DNA of 64,000 nt from contig NZ_AUCC01000008.1 in assembly GCF_000429565.1 (NCBI RefSeq), positions 1 through 64,000 on the forward strand, written 5' to 3'. This document shows positions 8,401 through 16,707 of the stretch, piece after piece. A program made the translations under genes and the position numbers. This stretch comes from Arsenophonus nasoniae DSM 15247. GTDB taxonomy: Bacteria > Pseudomonadota > Gammaproteobacteria > Enterobacterales > Enterobacteriaceae. The notes below the pieces were generated by a model. The model was not told where the DNA came from, made no database searches, and saw only the letters and a list, made by a program, of their open reading frames with translations. Position 1 is the stretch's first letter. Each line of letters opens with the position of its first letter.

Positions 8401-8580
8401 ATGTGGATATTAATTTTGGCCATGTACGCCAGTCCTTATAGCGATAATGCCTTTTCCACTCTGCATACACAGGAATTTGACACGGAAACCGCCTGTCAAC
8501 AGGCCGCCAGACTGTTTGCGAAAAAATTTGAAACCTTCAAGGATATTGATGCCAGGGCAATTTGCGTGAAGAAGTCATAG
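8401..8580 (+). CDS. Small secreted or membrane phage protein, 59 aa
   Basis: A short frame (MWILILAMYASPYSDNAFST...) with a consensus AGGAGG ribosome site 9 nt upstream. The hydrophobic start could be a weak signal. Two Cys (positions 35 and 56) could pair. It resembles the small DUF1482-type phage proteins in layout (MWxLxL... then a C-terminal ICVK), but I am not sure of that family. Confidence 0.5.
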   Translation: MWILILAMYASPYSDNAFSTLHTQEFDTETACQQAARLFAKKFETFKDIDARAICVKKS

Positions 8581-8633
8581 CGGAAAAGCGGCATGTAAAT
8601 CATTCAATTGTATAATAACGCTATTCATTTTAT

Positions 8634-8662
8634 AATCCTTCAAAACCCGAAGGATTATTTTT
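8634..8662 (+). terminator. Intrinsic terminator or attenuator in early operon
   Basis: Stem AATCCTTC (8634-8641) with GAAGGATT (8649-8656), a 7-nt loop, then a T-rich tail. It lies between the small-protein block and gemA, so it would stop or reduce early transcription before gemA and mor unless antiterminated. The AT-rich stretch before it (8606-8635) could hold another promoter. Confidence 0.6.
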
Positions 8663-8716
8663 TGCTCACTGCATAAGGAACCCTGACCCCGACCACAACG
8701 ATAAAGGAAGCCTCCG

Positions 8717-9139
8717 ATGACCCGACAAAAGTACCTGCAGTTAATCCATATTGGCGCCCACAATCTCAAGCTGGACGACACGACTTACCGCCAGATGCTG
8801 CACAGGCTAACCGGGAAAACATCGGCAAAAGCCCTGAATATCGGTCAACTGGCTCAGGTGTTAAACGCCCTGAAAGCCAAAGGCTTCCGCATCCAACCCC
8901 ATCACGCCAATACAAAAAAGCAGACTGACCGTCCGCAAATCCAAAAAATACAGGCCCTGTGGCAGGCAATGGCTCACGAGGGCATTGTCCGTGATGGGTC
9001 AGCAACAGCCCTGGCCCACTTTGTTAAACGGGAAACCGTCTGTGATTCGCCTTACTGGCTAGATAACCAACAGGCCAGCCAGGTTATCGAGAAACTCAAG
9101 CAGTGGCAAAAACGCGTGGCGAGGGCAACATCATGCTAG
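8717..9139 (+). CDS. gemA: GemA/Gp16 family phage regulator
   Basis: A 140-residue member of the Mu Gp16/GemA family, recognised from MTRQKYLQLIHIGAHNLKLDDTTYR at the N-terminus and the C-terminal WLDNQQASQVIEKLKQW. In Mu, GemA modulates host gene expression and DNA supercoiling. A GGAAG ribosome site precedes the ATG. The stop overlaps the start of the mor-like gene by 7 nt, so the two are coupled. Confidence 0.82.
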   Translation: MTRQKYLQLIHIGAHNLKLDDTTYRQMLHRLTGKTSAKALNIGQLAQVLNALKAKGFRIQPHHANTKKQTDRPQIQKIQALWQAMAHEGIVRDGSATALAHFVKRETVCDSPYWLDNQQASQVIEKLKQWQKRVARATSC

Positions 9140-9507
9140 AGAATACCTTTCGTAGCAAAGGGCCGGAGTTACTGGTTGAGCTGGCCGAACACACCGCCCA
9201 GACCGTCAGGCAGATTATCGACGTTGACCCCGCCGTTGCCAGCCAGATAGGCGATGCCGTCGCCAGTCAGATGATGGCGGTCTGGGGTGGGCAAAACGTC
9301 TATTTTCCGATGGGCCTGATATGGAAAGTCAGCCAGCGTGACCGGGAGATATTTGCCGACTTCAACGGTCATAACCACCACGCGCTGGCGCGTAAATACA
9401 AAGTCTCGCTACAGTGGATTTATTCCGTGGTGAAGCGGGTAAAAAAAGAAGAACTGGCCCGCATCCAGGGCAATCTGTTTGAAGATGAAGATAAGCCGCC
9501 TCGATGA
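9133..9507 (+). CDS. mor: Mor-like middle transcription activator
   Basis: A 124-residue protein of the Mor/C activator family. The dimerisation part includes NVYFPMG, and the C-terminal helix-turn-helix reads HNHHALARKYKVSLQWIYSVVK. Mor activates the middle promoter in Mu. The ATG at 9133 is chosen because GAGGG lies before it and similarity begins there. It is the last gene of the recognisable phage operon. No C or lysis genes follow, so the regulated late block must lie elsewhere, probably left of the window, or be lost. Confidence 0.85.
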   Translation: MLENTFRSKGPELLVELAEHTAQTVRQIIDVDPAVASQIGDAVASQMMAVWGGQNVYFPMGLIWKVSQRDREIFADFNGHNHHALARKYKVSLQWIYSVVKRVKKEELARIQGNLFEDEDKPPR

Positions 9508-9547
9508 CTGTTTCTTGTTTCACACAATGAAACATGAGGAAAGCAGA

Positions 9548-9871
9548 ATGACTAACACGATATCATCCACCTGTAAACCAGGTTTTCTTTTTGGGATTGA
9601 TGACGTCGGAGAGAAAAACATAATCTATACACTGAGCGTGTATGCCGGCAGCCCCTCTGAAGCGATAACAGATTTAAAAGTGGCACTGCTTGCTTTGGAA
9701 GAGAGGAGAAGCCATTTCTCTGAAGGCGAAAATAATACGATGATGATCGGCAATGTGGCCGCAACATCACGATACAAACGCCGCCAAAAGCGTGCTACCA
9801 TGGCATCTGCTGACCAATCAAGGCTGGAAGGGGAATTAGACATTCCCAGAACGGTTTTTCCCCTTTCTTAA
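9548..9871 (+). CDS. Small hypothetical protein near prophage terminus
   Basis: A 107-residue frame with GAGGA before the ATG at 9548. The first 55 residues look like a small alpha/beta domain (GFLFGIDDVGEKNIIYTLSV, then EAITDLKVALLALEERRSHF), perhaps related to small DUF3077-like proteins, though I am unsure. The last 35 residues are basic and low in structure. It is convergent with the next gene and their 3' ends overlap by 77 nt. It probably belongs to the cargo at the phage end. Confidence 0.45.
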   Translation: MTNTISSTCKPGFLFGIDDVGEKNIIYTLSVYAGSPSEAITDLKVALLALEERRSHFSEGENNTMMIGNVAATSRYKRRQKRATMASADQSRLEGELDIPRTVFPLS

Positions 9872-10358
9872 GAGGACTGGCCTCTCCAGACCAGTAAAGA
9901 TGTGCCCGGCGATACAGCTCCAGAACCGGGCAATTACTGTTCAATAGTCTCATATCACCACGATGAACTATTCCCTCAGTAATAACCTCATATATTGATG
10001 CTGTTCTTATTTCATCATCATCTTTCTCATCTGCCAGTAATTCCCTGAATTGCTTAACCTCACTGATTTGCTGACAAGCAAATAATGATTGATAGCGGGG
10101 TGGTTTCTCTGGAAAATAGCTGCGTCGCACCAGTTCAAATACCAAGCCAATCAGAAAAGTTTGGCTCAGATCGGTGTGAGCTCCCATCATGATGCTAGGG
10201 TTACAGAGATTGATGTAGCCGTGTTTTGACAGGCCTTCGGGATGTATTTGATTGAGAAAAGCGGCTAGTTCAGCTTCTTTAGGCGTATAGTGATATAACT
10301 CCACCTCGCAAAACTGAAACAGACCCTTTGCAGAATCAACAGTGTAATACACTTCCAT
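9795..10358 (-). CDS. DUF2441-like protein, prophage cargo
   Basis: A 187-residue cytoplasmic protein. Motifs such as IHPEGLSKHGYINL (about 43-56), VRRSYFPEKPPRYQSLFA (about 77-94) and WECLIPLP near the C-terminus resemble the DUF2441 family, whose pattern recalls ADP-ribosyltransferase-like folds. No function is established as far as I know. It lies next to the phage terminus, opposite to the early operon, which is the usual place for accessory genes. No clear ribosome site is seen before the ATG at 10358. Confidence 0.5.
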   Translation of the reverse strand: MEVYYTVDSAKGLFQFCEVELYHYTPKEAELAAFLNQIHPEGLSKHGYINLCNPSIMMGAHTDLSQTFLIGLVFELVRRSYFPEKPPRYQSLFACQQISEVKQFRELLADEKDDDEIRTASIYEVITEGIVHRGDMRLLNSNCPVLELYRRAHLYWSGEASPLKKGEKPFWECLIPLPALIGQQMPW

Positions 10359-10560
10359 TCAGGGAAGCGTCTTTATGAATAGTAACGCGCAACCACATAC
10401 TTTGATTGTTCTTTTTTGCATACGAAACATAGCAGTCTCCAACAGTGGTAGTCATAGTGATTGAGAGGTGGATTGTAATTCAGGCGAGGAGATTATTGCA
10501 ACAACAGAGGATTTGAGTACTGATTTCTGTTTCACTATGTGTAACTTAATCACCCTGACT

Positions 10561-10599
10561 TGTCCCAGATAGATCCAGTTTGTCCCAGGTAGATCCACA
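10561..10599. repeat. Tandem transposase-binding-like repeats at predicted prophage end
   Basis: Two direct copies of a 17-nt unit (TGTCCCAGATAGATCCA at 10561, TGTCCCAGGTAGATCCA at 10580) repeat with a 19-nt period and one mismatch. Read inward from 10599 the sequence starts TGTGGATCTACCTGGGACA, i.e. TG at the outer tip as in Mu-family ends. Multiple transposase sites at the tip are typical of MuA-like elements. The matching other end is outside the window. Confidence 0.6.
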
Positions 10600-10921
10600 T
10601 TTATCGCACGTTTCCCTTTTAAATATCTCACGTCCTATCAGCATCAATTTCATAATCCCTCCTATTTGGGATGAAAGAGAAACAAATTACTCTGTTAATT
10701 GTAGCGAGTTAAAAAAATACGAGGAAAAAAATAGGTTAGTTAGATGACAGAAAGATGTATTATTTATGACAGTTTTATGACTGTTAAATTAATATCCAAT
10801 TTATTTAAAAATATAGCTTTTAAAATAGATATAATAAATTTTTAAAATCAAAGAATTATATGATTTCATAAAATATAATAAAATTTTCCGTTAAATTACG
10901 GCTAAATAAAAATATAAATTT
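10600..10921. other. Intergenic, prophage junction to envZ
   Basis: AT-rich spacer after the predicted prophage tip. It is the 3' flank of envZ, where E. coli has pckA. I see no gene and no clear terminator hairpin. Confidence 0.5.
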
Positions 10922-12247
10922 CTATTTTTCCATTAATGGTAAAGTTGCCCGTATAGATAATCCTCCCCGTTTACTTTTATCTATAATAATTTCACCATCA
11001 TGAGCATCAATAATTCGGCGAATAATTGCTAATCCTAGTCCTGTGCCACCATTACTTCTTGCTCTTTCACCTTGCACAAAAGGTTGAAAAAGATGTTGAA
11101 TACTCTCTTTTTTAATTCCTGCACCATCATCCTCAACCTGAAACCAAGCATGATCTTTTATTACACCACTACTGACTTTTACCCAACCATTGCCATAGCG
11201 GAAAGCGTTAACCAGCATATTGGTTACTGCTCGTTTAATAGCAATTACATTAGCATTAATAATGATAGGTGATGAACTAATCTGCGTCTCAATATTAGGC
11301 AGGAAACTACTCTCAGCATTAACAGCTTCAAGTAGGACTTTGTTCAAGTCACAAAACTCCATATTCATTTCTCGGCCTGTACGTATATAGTCCATGAATT
11401 GCTCAATGATAGCATCACACTCTTCAATATCTTTGTTAATTGATTCTGCAAGATACTGATCCTTTTCATTCATCATTTCTGTCGCTAACCGAATCCGTGT
11501 TAACGGCGTTCTCAAATCATGGCTCACGCCGGCCATTAATATCGTTCTATCATTTTCCAGCATTTTTATCCCTGATGACATACGATTAAAAGCGCGGATG
11601 ACATAACGTATTTCTAATGAACCTTCTTCCTTGATTGCTGGAACCATGACACCTTTTCCCATTTGCTTGGCATAGTTTTCTAACACAAATAATGGCCTAC
11701 TCTGATAACGTATATAAAGCCATGTAATAGCAAAAATAGTTAAAAAAATAGCCAGTGTATAACGAAATACAACTGCAAACTGATTCTGTCCTATTTCAGT
11801 TAAAGGCAGTCGTATCCATACATTTGGGGCAAGATAAGAATTTAACCATAGAAAAGGATGTTCTTTGGCGATTTCAAGACGAACATCCGCCTTGCCACCC
11901 ATATATTCCGCCATCTGTTGGCTTAATTCCTCATAATGTCTCGCCCAACGTAAGCCTTTATCCATAGCAAGTGACTTGGTATAAAAATTAATACCTAGCT
12001 CTTTATAGATTTTCTTCTTAAATGATAGAGGCATCAAAATTGCATTTCCATCTTGTAATTCAATTTTCTCTGTTAATAACGTATGCACTTCATAAGCTAA
12101 GACTTTATTGAGCTGCTGAAGACTCGGCATCACAACAAAATTAAGTACAACCAAATAGCTGGTGACTAAACTAGCAAACAGTAAAGTAACAATAACAAAT
12201 AATGAACGAGAAAACGTGTTACGTCTGGAAAAACGCAATCGTTTCAT
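10922..12247 (-). CDS. envZ: Osmosensor histidine kinase EnvZ
   Basis: A 441-residue inner-membrane sensor kinase. An N-terminal membrane segment (residues about 15-38), a periplasmic loop and a second segment near 155-178 are followed by HAMP, the phosphoacceptor H-box ([16 protein letters not shown], His near 240), N-box ([12 protein letters not shown]) and G-boxes ([14 protein letters not shown]). It phosphorylates OmpR in response to osmolarity and controls porins. Its start overlaps the ompR stop by 4 nt. Length is close to E. coli EnvZ (450). It is the last gene of the operon and faces the prophage. Confidence 0.97.
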   Translation of the reverse strand: MKRLRFSRRNTFSRSLFVIVTLLFASLVTSYLVVLNFVVMPSLQQLNKVLAYEVHTLLTEKIELQDGNAILMPLSFKKKIYKELGINFYTKSLAMDKGLRWARHYEELSQQMAEYMGGKADVRLEIAKEHPFLWLNSYLAPNVWIRLPLTEIGQNQFAVVFRYTLAIFLTIFAITWLYIRYQSRPLFVLENYAKQMGKGVMVPAIKEEGSLEIRYVIRAFNRMSSGIKMLENDRTILMAGVSHDLRTPLTRIRLATEMMNEKDQYLAESINKDIEECDAIIEQFMDYIRTGREMNMEFCDLNKVLLEAVNAESSFLPNIETQISSSPIIINANVIAIKRAVTNMLVNAFRYGNGWVKVSSGVIKDHAWFQVEDDGAGIKKESIQHLFQPFVQGERARSNGGTGLGLAIIRRIIDAHDGEIIIDKSKRGGLSIRATLPLMEK

Positions 12248-12963
12248 GCTTTACTACCATCCGGCACAAATACATAACCCAATCCCCAAACCGTTTGAAT
12301 ATAACGTGGGTGAGTCGGATCATCCTCAATCATTCGACGTAGACGTGAAATTTGCACATCTATCGAACGCTCCATCGCACTATATTCACGCCCGCGAGCA
12401 AGACTCATCAGTTTGTCGCGTGATAGAGGCTCACGTGGATAAGAGACCAGTACTTTTAAAACAGCAAACTCACCACTCGTTAATGGCATAGACTCATCAT
12501 CTTGAAACATTTCCCTTGTTCCTAGATTTAATTTAAATTTACCAAACCGAATTACCGCCTCATCCTGTGCCGGCGCACCCGGCAGCTCATTTGCCTGACG
12601 TCGCAATACGGCACGAATACGAGCCAATAATTCTCTAGGATTAAATGGCTTAGGTATATAATCATCCGCCCCAATCTCTAGTCCAACAATCCGATCTACC
12701 TCTTCACCTTTTGCTGTTACCATAATAATCGGAATAGGATTATTTTGACTTCTTAAACGACGGCAAATAGATAAGCCATCTTCACCAGGTAACATCAAAT
12801 CCAGTACAATTAAATGAATAGATTCACGCGTCAAAATACGATCCATTTGTTCCGCATTAGCAGTACTACGTACTTGAAAACCTTGTTCAGTTAAATAACG
12901 CTCTAGTAAAGAGCGCAAACGCATATCATCATCCACAACAAGAATTTTATAATTTTCTTGCAT
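12244..12963 (-). CDS. ompR: Response regulator OmpR
   Basis: A 239-residue regulator with a receiver domain (phospho-acceptor Asp in [14 protein letters not shown], about residue 55; conserved Lys in [10 protein letters not shown]) and a C-terminal winged helix ([18 protein letters not shown]). It binds porin and other promoters after phosphorylation by EnvZ, with which it overlaps by ATGA. Length equals the enterobacterial protein (239). The 142-nt upstream gap to greB should contain the promoter. Confidence 0.98.
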   Translation of the reverse strand: MQENYKILVVDDDMRLRSLLERYLTEQGFQVRSTANAEQMDRILTRESIHLIVLDLMLPGEDGLSICRRLRSQNNPIPIIMVTAKGEEVDRIVGLEIGADDYIPKPFNPRELLARIRAVLRRQANELPGAPAQDEAVIRFGKFKLNLGTREMFQDDESMPLTSGEFAVLKVLVSYPREPLSRDKLMSLARGREYSAMERSIDVQISRLRRMIEDDPTHPRYIQTVWGLGYVFVPDGSKA

Positions 12964-13105
12964 TTTTTGACTCCATAAATATTTTTAAGATCCCTATATA
13001 TAGTGCCTTAATAACAAATAAGACCATATAATAATATAACTAATTCCTATTAGACTTTTTTAGATTAATATTTACATTTTATTGATCTTTTTAATTTTAT
13101 ATCAT

Positions 13106-13588
13106 TTACAACTCAATCCCTTGATAATTAATTTCCAGAATCCAGTAAGTAATAATACCATTTGGCGTATTCACCGTAACTTCATCATCAATTTGTTTAC
13201 CTAATAATTCCCTTGCCACGGGTGAGTTAATAGAAATCCATTTTTTAATCGGATTAAATTCATCGGCTCCAACTAAGCGAAAAACTTTAATAACACCATT
13301 TTCATCTTGTACTTTTACCCAAGCACCAAAATAAACTCTACCTTCCTGCCGAGGATCGGGATCAACTATCTTTAATATTTCAAGACGTTTAGATAAAAAT
13401 CGAATACGTCGATCAATTTCTCGTAATCGTTTTTTACCATAAATATACTCGGCATTCTCTGAGCGATCACCAAGCGCCGCGGCCTCTGATACAGCTTGGG
13501 TGACTTTCGGACGCTCCTCTCGCCAAAGAAACTTCAACTCTTTTTCAAGCTTGTTCCAGCCTTCACGAGTAATATAATTATTTTTCAC
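13106..13588 (-). CDS. greB: Transcript cleavage factor GreB
   Basis: A 160-residue Gre factor. The N-terminal coiled coil carries the acidic tip (LGDRSENAEYIYGKKRLREIDRR) that enters the RNA polymerase secondary channel and promotes cleavage of backtracked RNA. The C-terminal FKBP-like domain follows. The pattern SENAEYIYGKKRLREIDRR and the length (E. coli 158) fit GreB rather than GreA. It lies divergent to tex, as in E. coli. Confidence 0.96.
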   Translation of the reverse strand: MKNNYITREGWNKLEKELKFLWREERPKVTQAVSEAAALGDRSENAEYIYGKKRLREIDRRIRFLSKRLEILKIVDPDPRQEGRVYFGAWVKVQDENGVIKVFRLVGADEFNPIKKWISINSPVARELLGKQIDDEVTVNTPNGIITYWILEINYQGIEL

Positions 13589-13776
13589 AATAAAAACTCA
13601 GTATGATTAACCTTAATTTAAACTAATTACTATATATAATTCAAAAAAAGTTTTTGTTGACTACATCAGGTTCTAATATCCAAATATAATGTTAACTGGA
13701 AATTATTGTTTTCAACACGTATAAATGTGCATATAAGCAGTTAATTGCGTCCTATTTAAGTATTGAAGAAACTAAA

Positions 13777-16101
13777 ATGATGAATAAATCCTTAAGCAAA
13801 ATTATTGCACATGAATTAGATACAACGCCAGCGCAAGTACTTTCAGCTATTACATTACTTGATGAAGGAAATACCGTTCCTTTCATAGCCCGCTATCGTA
13901 AAGAAGTCACAGGCGGGCTCGATGATAACCACCTGCGTAAACTTGAAACGCGTTTAAGTTACTTACGTGAATTAAACGAGCGCCGCCAAACTATTCTAAA
14001 GTCGATTAATGAACAAGGAAAGCTTACCGCTGAGCTTGCTGAAGCGATTAATAACACTTTTAGTAAAACTGAGCTCGAAGATCTCTATTTACCATATAAA
14101 CCCAAACGACGTACACGAGGCCAAATAGCAATTGAAGCAGGCTTAGCACCACTCGCGGAGCAATTATGGAATGACCCCCAGCAGATACCAGAACAAATAG
14201 CCGAAACCTTTATTGATCCACAAAAAAATATTAATGACACTAAAGCTGCACTTGATGGTGCCCGTTATATTCTAATGGAACGCTTTGCTGAAGATGCAAA
14301 TTTACTTAGCAAAATTCGTGATTATTTGTGGAAAAATGCCCACTTAACAGCCAAAGTTATCGAAGGTAAAGAAACAGTAGGGGCAAAATTTAGCGATTAT
14401 TTTGATCACCATGAGCTTATTGCGCATATCCCATCCCACCGAGCACTTGCCATGTTTCGTGGCCGTAACGAGGGTATTTTACAATTATCACTTAATGCCG
14501 ATCCACAATTTGAACCATCGCCAAAAGAAAGTTATTGTGAAGAAATTATTACTCGCCACTTTGGCTTACATCTAAATAATGCACCAGCAGATAAGTGGCG
14601 AAAAGCCGTTATTAGTTGGACATGGCGAGTCAAAATTCTGTTACACCTTGAAACAGAATTGATGGGTACCTTGCGGGAAAAAGCAGAAGAAGAAGCGATT
14701 CATGTTTTCGCACGTAATCTACATGACCTTTTAATGGCAGCGCCTGCCGGTATGCATACCACTATGGGATTAGATCCTGGTTTACGTACAGGCGTTAAAG
14801 TTGCCATTGTTGATGGGACTGGCAAACTCATTACTACAGACACTATTTATCCTCACACCGGACAAGCAACAAAATCTGCAGCAACTATTGCATCTTTATG
14901 CGAGAAATATAAAGTTGCCTTGGTCGCTATTGGTAATGGTACTGCTTCGCGTGAAACTGAACGCTTTTTTACCGCAGTTAAAAAACAGTACCCCGAAATT
15001 ACCGCCCAAAAAGTGATTGTTAGTGAATCTGGCGCTTCAGTTTACTCGGCCTCTGAGTTAGCGGCTCAAGAATTTCCCAATCTCGATGTTTCTTTACGTG
15101 GAGCAGTCTCTATTGCTCGCCGTTTACAAGACCCGTTAGCGGAATTAGTAAAAATCGATCCTAAATCAATTGGTGTTGGTCAATACCAACATGATGTTAA
15201 CCAAACCTTACTCGCTAAAAAATTAACAACGGTAGTCGAAGATTGTGTAAACGCAGTTGGTGTCGATCTCAATACCGCCTCTGTTGCTCTTCTTTCACAT
15301 GTTGCAGGGCTAAATAAAACAATTGCCCAAAATGTCGTTAATTGGCGTAATGAACACGGACGTTTTAATGACCGCAAACAACTATTGAAAGTCACGCGTC
15401 TTGGTACAAAAGCTTTTGAGCAGTGTGCAGGTTTTTTACGCATCATGGCAGGGAATAATCCTCTCGATGCCTCAACAGTTCATCCTGAGGCTTATCCGAT
15501 CGTAGAAAAAATTTTATTAACCACTAAGCAACCCTTGAAAACGATTATGGGTAACACGAGCGTGCTCAATAATCTCAAACCAGAACAGTTTACTACTGAC
15601 AAATTTGGTATTCCGACGGTAAATGATATTTTAAAACAATTAGAAAAGCCTGGACGAGACCCACGACCAGAATTTAAAACAGCCTCTTTTGTCGATGGCA
15701 TTGAAACAATGGAAGATCTTAAAGTAGGCATGATATTAGAAGGTTCGGTAACCAATGTGACCAATTTTGGTGCATTTGTGGATATTGGCGTTCACCAGGA
15801 TGGCTTGGTACACATCTCCTCCCTGTCCGATAAATTTATTAAAGATCCGCATTCTTTAGTCAAAGCAGGAGATATTATCACCGTTAAAGTCATCGATATT
15901 GATTTAAACCGTAAACGAATTGCGCTAACTATGCGCCTAGATGAGAAAACAGCAGATACATCACGACATCGTCATAAACAACAAACAGGCAGAAATACCC
16001 CCTCAGCCAGTTCAACTAAAACATCCCAACCAAACAATACGCCATTAGGTAATAGTGTTATGAGTGATGCGCTGGCGGCAGCACTCAATAAAAAGCGCTA
16101 A
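13777..16101 (+). CDS. tex: RNA-binding protein Tex (YhgF)
   Basis: A 774-residue Tex family protein. Visible parts are the N-terminal helical domain ([19 protein letters not shown]), the YqgF-like nuclease fold ([16 protein letters not shown]), helix-hairpin-helix motifs ([25 protein letters not shown]) and a C-terminal S1 RNA-binding domain ([21 protein letters not shown]). It binds nucleic acids and is thought to act in transcription and RNA turnover. The tail after S1 is low in complexity, as in E. coli. Gene order greB-tex-feoA is conserved. Confidence 0.96.
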   Translation: MMNKSLSKIIAHELDTTPAQVLSAITLLDEGNTVPFIARYRKEVTGGLDDNHLRKLETRLSYLRELNERRQTILKSINEQGKLTAELAEAINNTFSKTELEDLYLPYKPKRRTRGQIAIEAGLAPLAEQLWNDPQQIPEQIAETFIDPQKNINDTKAALDGARYILMERFAEDANLLSKIRDYLWKNAHLTAKVIEGKETVGAKFSDYFDHHELIAHIPSHRALAMFRGRNEGILQLSLNADPQFEPSPKESYCEEIITRHFGLHLNNAPADKWRKAVISWTWRVKILLHLETELMGTLREKAEEEAIHVFARNLHDLLMAAPAGMHTTMGLDPGLRTGVKVAIVDGTGKLITTDTIYPHTGQATKSAATIASLCEKYKVALVAIGNGTASRETERFFTAVKKQYPEITAQKVIVSESGASVYSASELAAQEFPNLDVSLRGAVSIARRLQDPLAELVKIDPKSIGVGQYQHDVNQTLLAKKLTTVVEDCVNAVGVDLNTASVALLSHVAGLNKTIAQNVVNWRNEHGRFNDRKQLLKVTRLGTKAFEQCAGFLRIMAGNNPLDASTVHPEAYPIVEKILLTTKQPLKTIMGNTSVLNNLKPEQFTTDKFGIPTVNDILKQLEKPGRDPRPEFKTASFVDGIETMEDLKVGMILEGSVTNVTNFGAFVDIGVHQDGLVHISSLSDKFIKDPHSLVKAGDIITVKVIDIDLNRKRIALTMRLDEKTADTSRHRHKQQTGRNTPSASSTKTSQPNNTPLGNSVMSDALAAALNKKR

Positions 16102-16120
16102 TAGAAAATATTTATATAGC

Positions 16121-16149
16121 TAATAGTCTGATCTTGCATCAGGCTATTA
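16121..16149 (+). terminator. Hairpin after tex
   Basis: TAATAGTCTGAT (16121-16132) pairs with ATCAGGCTATTA (16138-16149) with one G-T wobble and a 5-nt loop. No clean T run follows, so termination strength is doubtful. Confidence 0.45.
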
Positions 16150-16238
16150 CCCTATTCAATTTTAGAAAATCGTTTTTTTAATAAAAATAATGAATTAACA
16201 CTAATTTTGATGCCAATAGCTCACTCACTAGGGAACTA

Positions 16239-16252
16239 TTGATCAATATCAA
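16239..16252 (+). promoter_or_regulatory. FNR box upstream of feoA
   Basis: TTGATCAATATCAA matches the FNR consensus TTGAT-N4-ATCAA exactly. It lies 174 nt before the feoA ATG. Anaerobic activation of feo by FNR is known in E. coli. Confidence 0.8.
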
Positions 16253-16300
16253 TTGCTGTCATTTAAAAAAAGCGCTAAATTAATTCGAGTAGCACATAAT

Positions 16301-16337
16301 TATGATTATCATTATTAATGTGATAATGATAATATTT
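16301..16337 (+). promoter_or_regulatory. Fur-type operator upstream of feoA
   Basis: Overlapping GATWAT-type hexamers in both orientations (GATTATCATTATTAAT and GATAATGATAAT) form an extended Fur box about 80 nt before feoA and downstream of the FNR site. It predicts iron repression of feoABC. Confidence 0.75.
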
Positions 16338-16412
16338 CCTATTAAATTTGCTATTCGTCTGGTACCCATTTACGGTATCTTTGTTTTTTTGGGCTTTATA
16401 GTGGAAGTGTCT

Positions 16413-16640
16413 ATGTCAATTCTTCCTAATCACCGATACAAAATTGTCGGATTTTCAACAGAAATAAATCCAGCTTACCGTCAGAAGTTACTCTCTTTAG
16501 GCATGTTACCTGGATCTTTTTTTAGCGTTATTCGTATAGCACCGCTCGGTGATCCTATTCAAATAGAAACTCGCCGTATGAACTTGATCTTAAGAAAAAA
16601 AGATCTTGCACTATTAAATTTAGACGATGCCGGCAACTAA
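16413..16640 (+). CDS. feoA: Ferrous iron transport protein FeoA
   Basis: A 75-residue SH3-like cytoplasmic protein needed for FeoB function. [17 protein letters not shown] and [13 protein letters not shown] are close to the enterobacterial sequence. The open frame extends back to 16302, but that part is hydrophobic, lacks similarity and overlaps the Fur site. The ATG at 16413 with GGAAG before it gives exactly the E. coli length (75). First gene of feoABC. Confidence 0.95.
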   Translation: MSILPNHRYKIVGFSTEINPAYRQKLLSLGMLPGSFFSVIRIAPLGDPIQIETRRMNLILRKKDLALLNLDDAGN

Positions 16641-16707
16641 GCGGTATAAAAATATTTTTATGATAATTAAATAGCCTATTGCTTATTACTCATCTGACCC
16701 CAGAACT

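Larger units (their letters stand above)
1..10599. mobile_element. Mu-type transposable prophage (left end outside window)
   Basis: This GC-richer block is clearly different from the AT-rich host sequence that follows. It carries the early gene set of a transposable phage: repressor, small regulators, DDE transposase A, ATPase B, Gam, GemA and Mor, all from about 2.3 to 9.5 kb. The right boundary is placed at 10599, after a tandem 17-nt repeat whose outer edge reads CA-3'. The early operon ends with Mor and the visible left part holds a leftward gene. Two readings are possible: a phage with early genes at one end and late genes left of the window (BcepMu-like arrangement), or a Mu prophage deleted after mor. 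I prefer the first. The boundary is inference. Confidence 0.8.

Noticed and set aside
9508-10599. Idea that the prophage is simply a Mu copy deleted after mor
   Set aside because: The tandem end-like repeat and TG tip at 10599, plus a leftward gene at the other side, fit better with an early-genes-at-the-end layout; kept only as the alternative.
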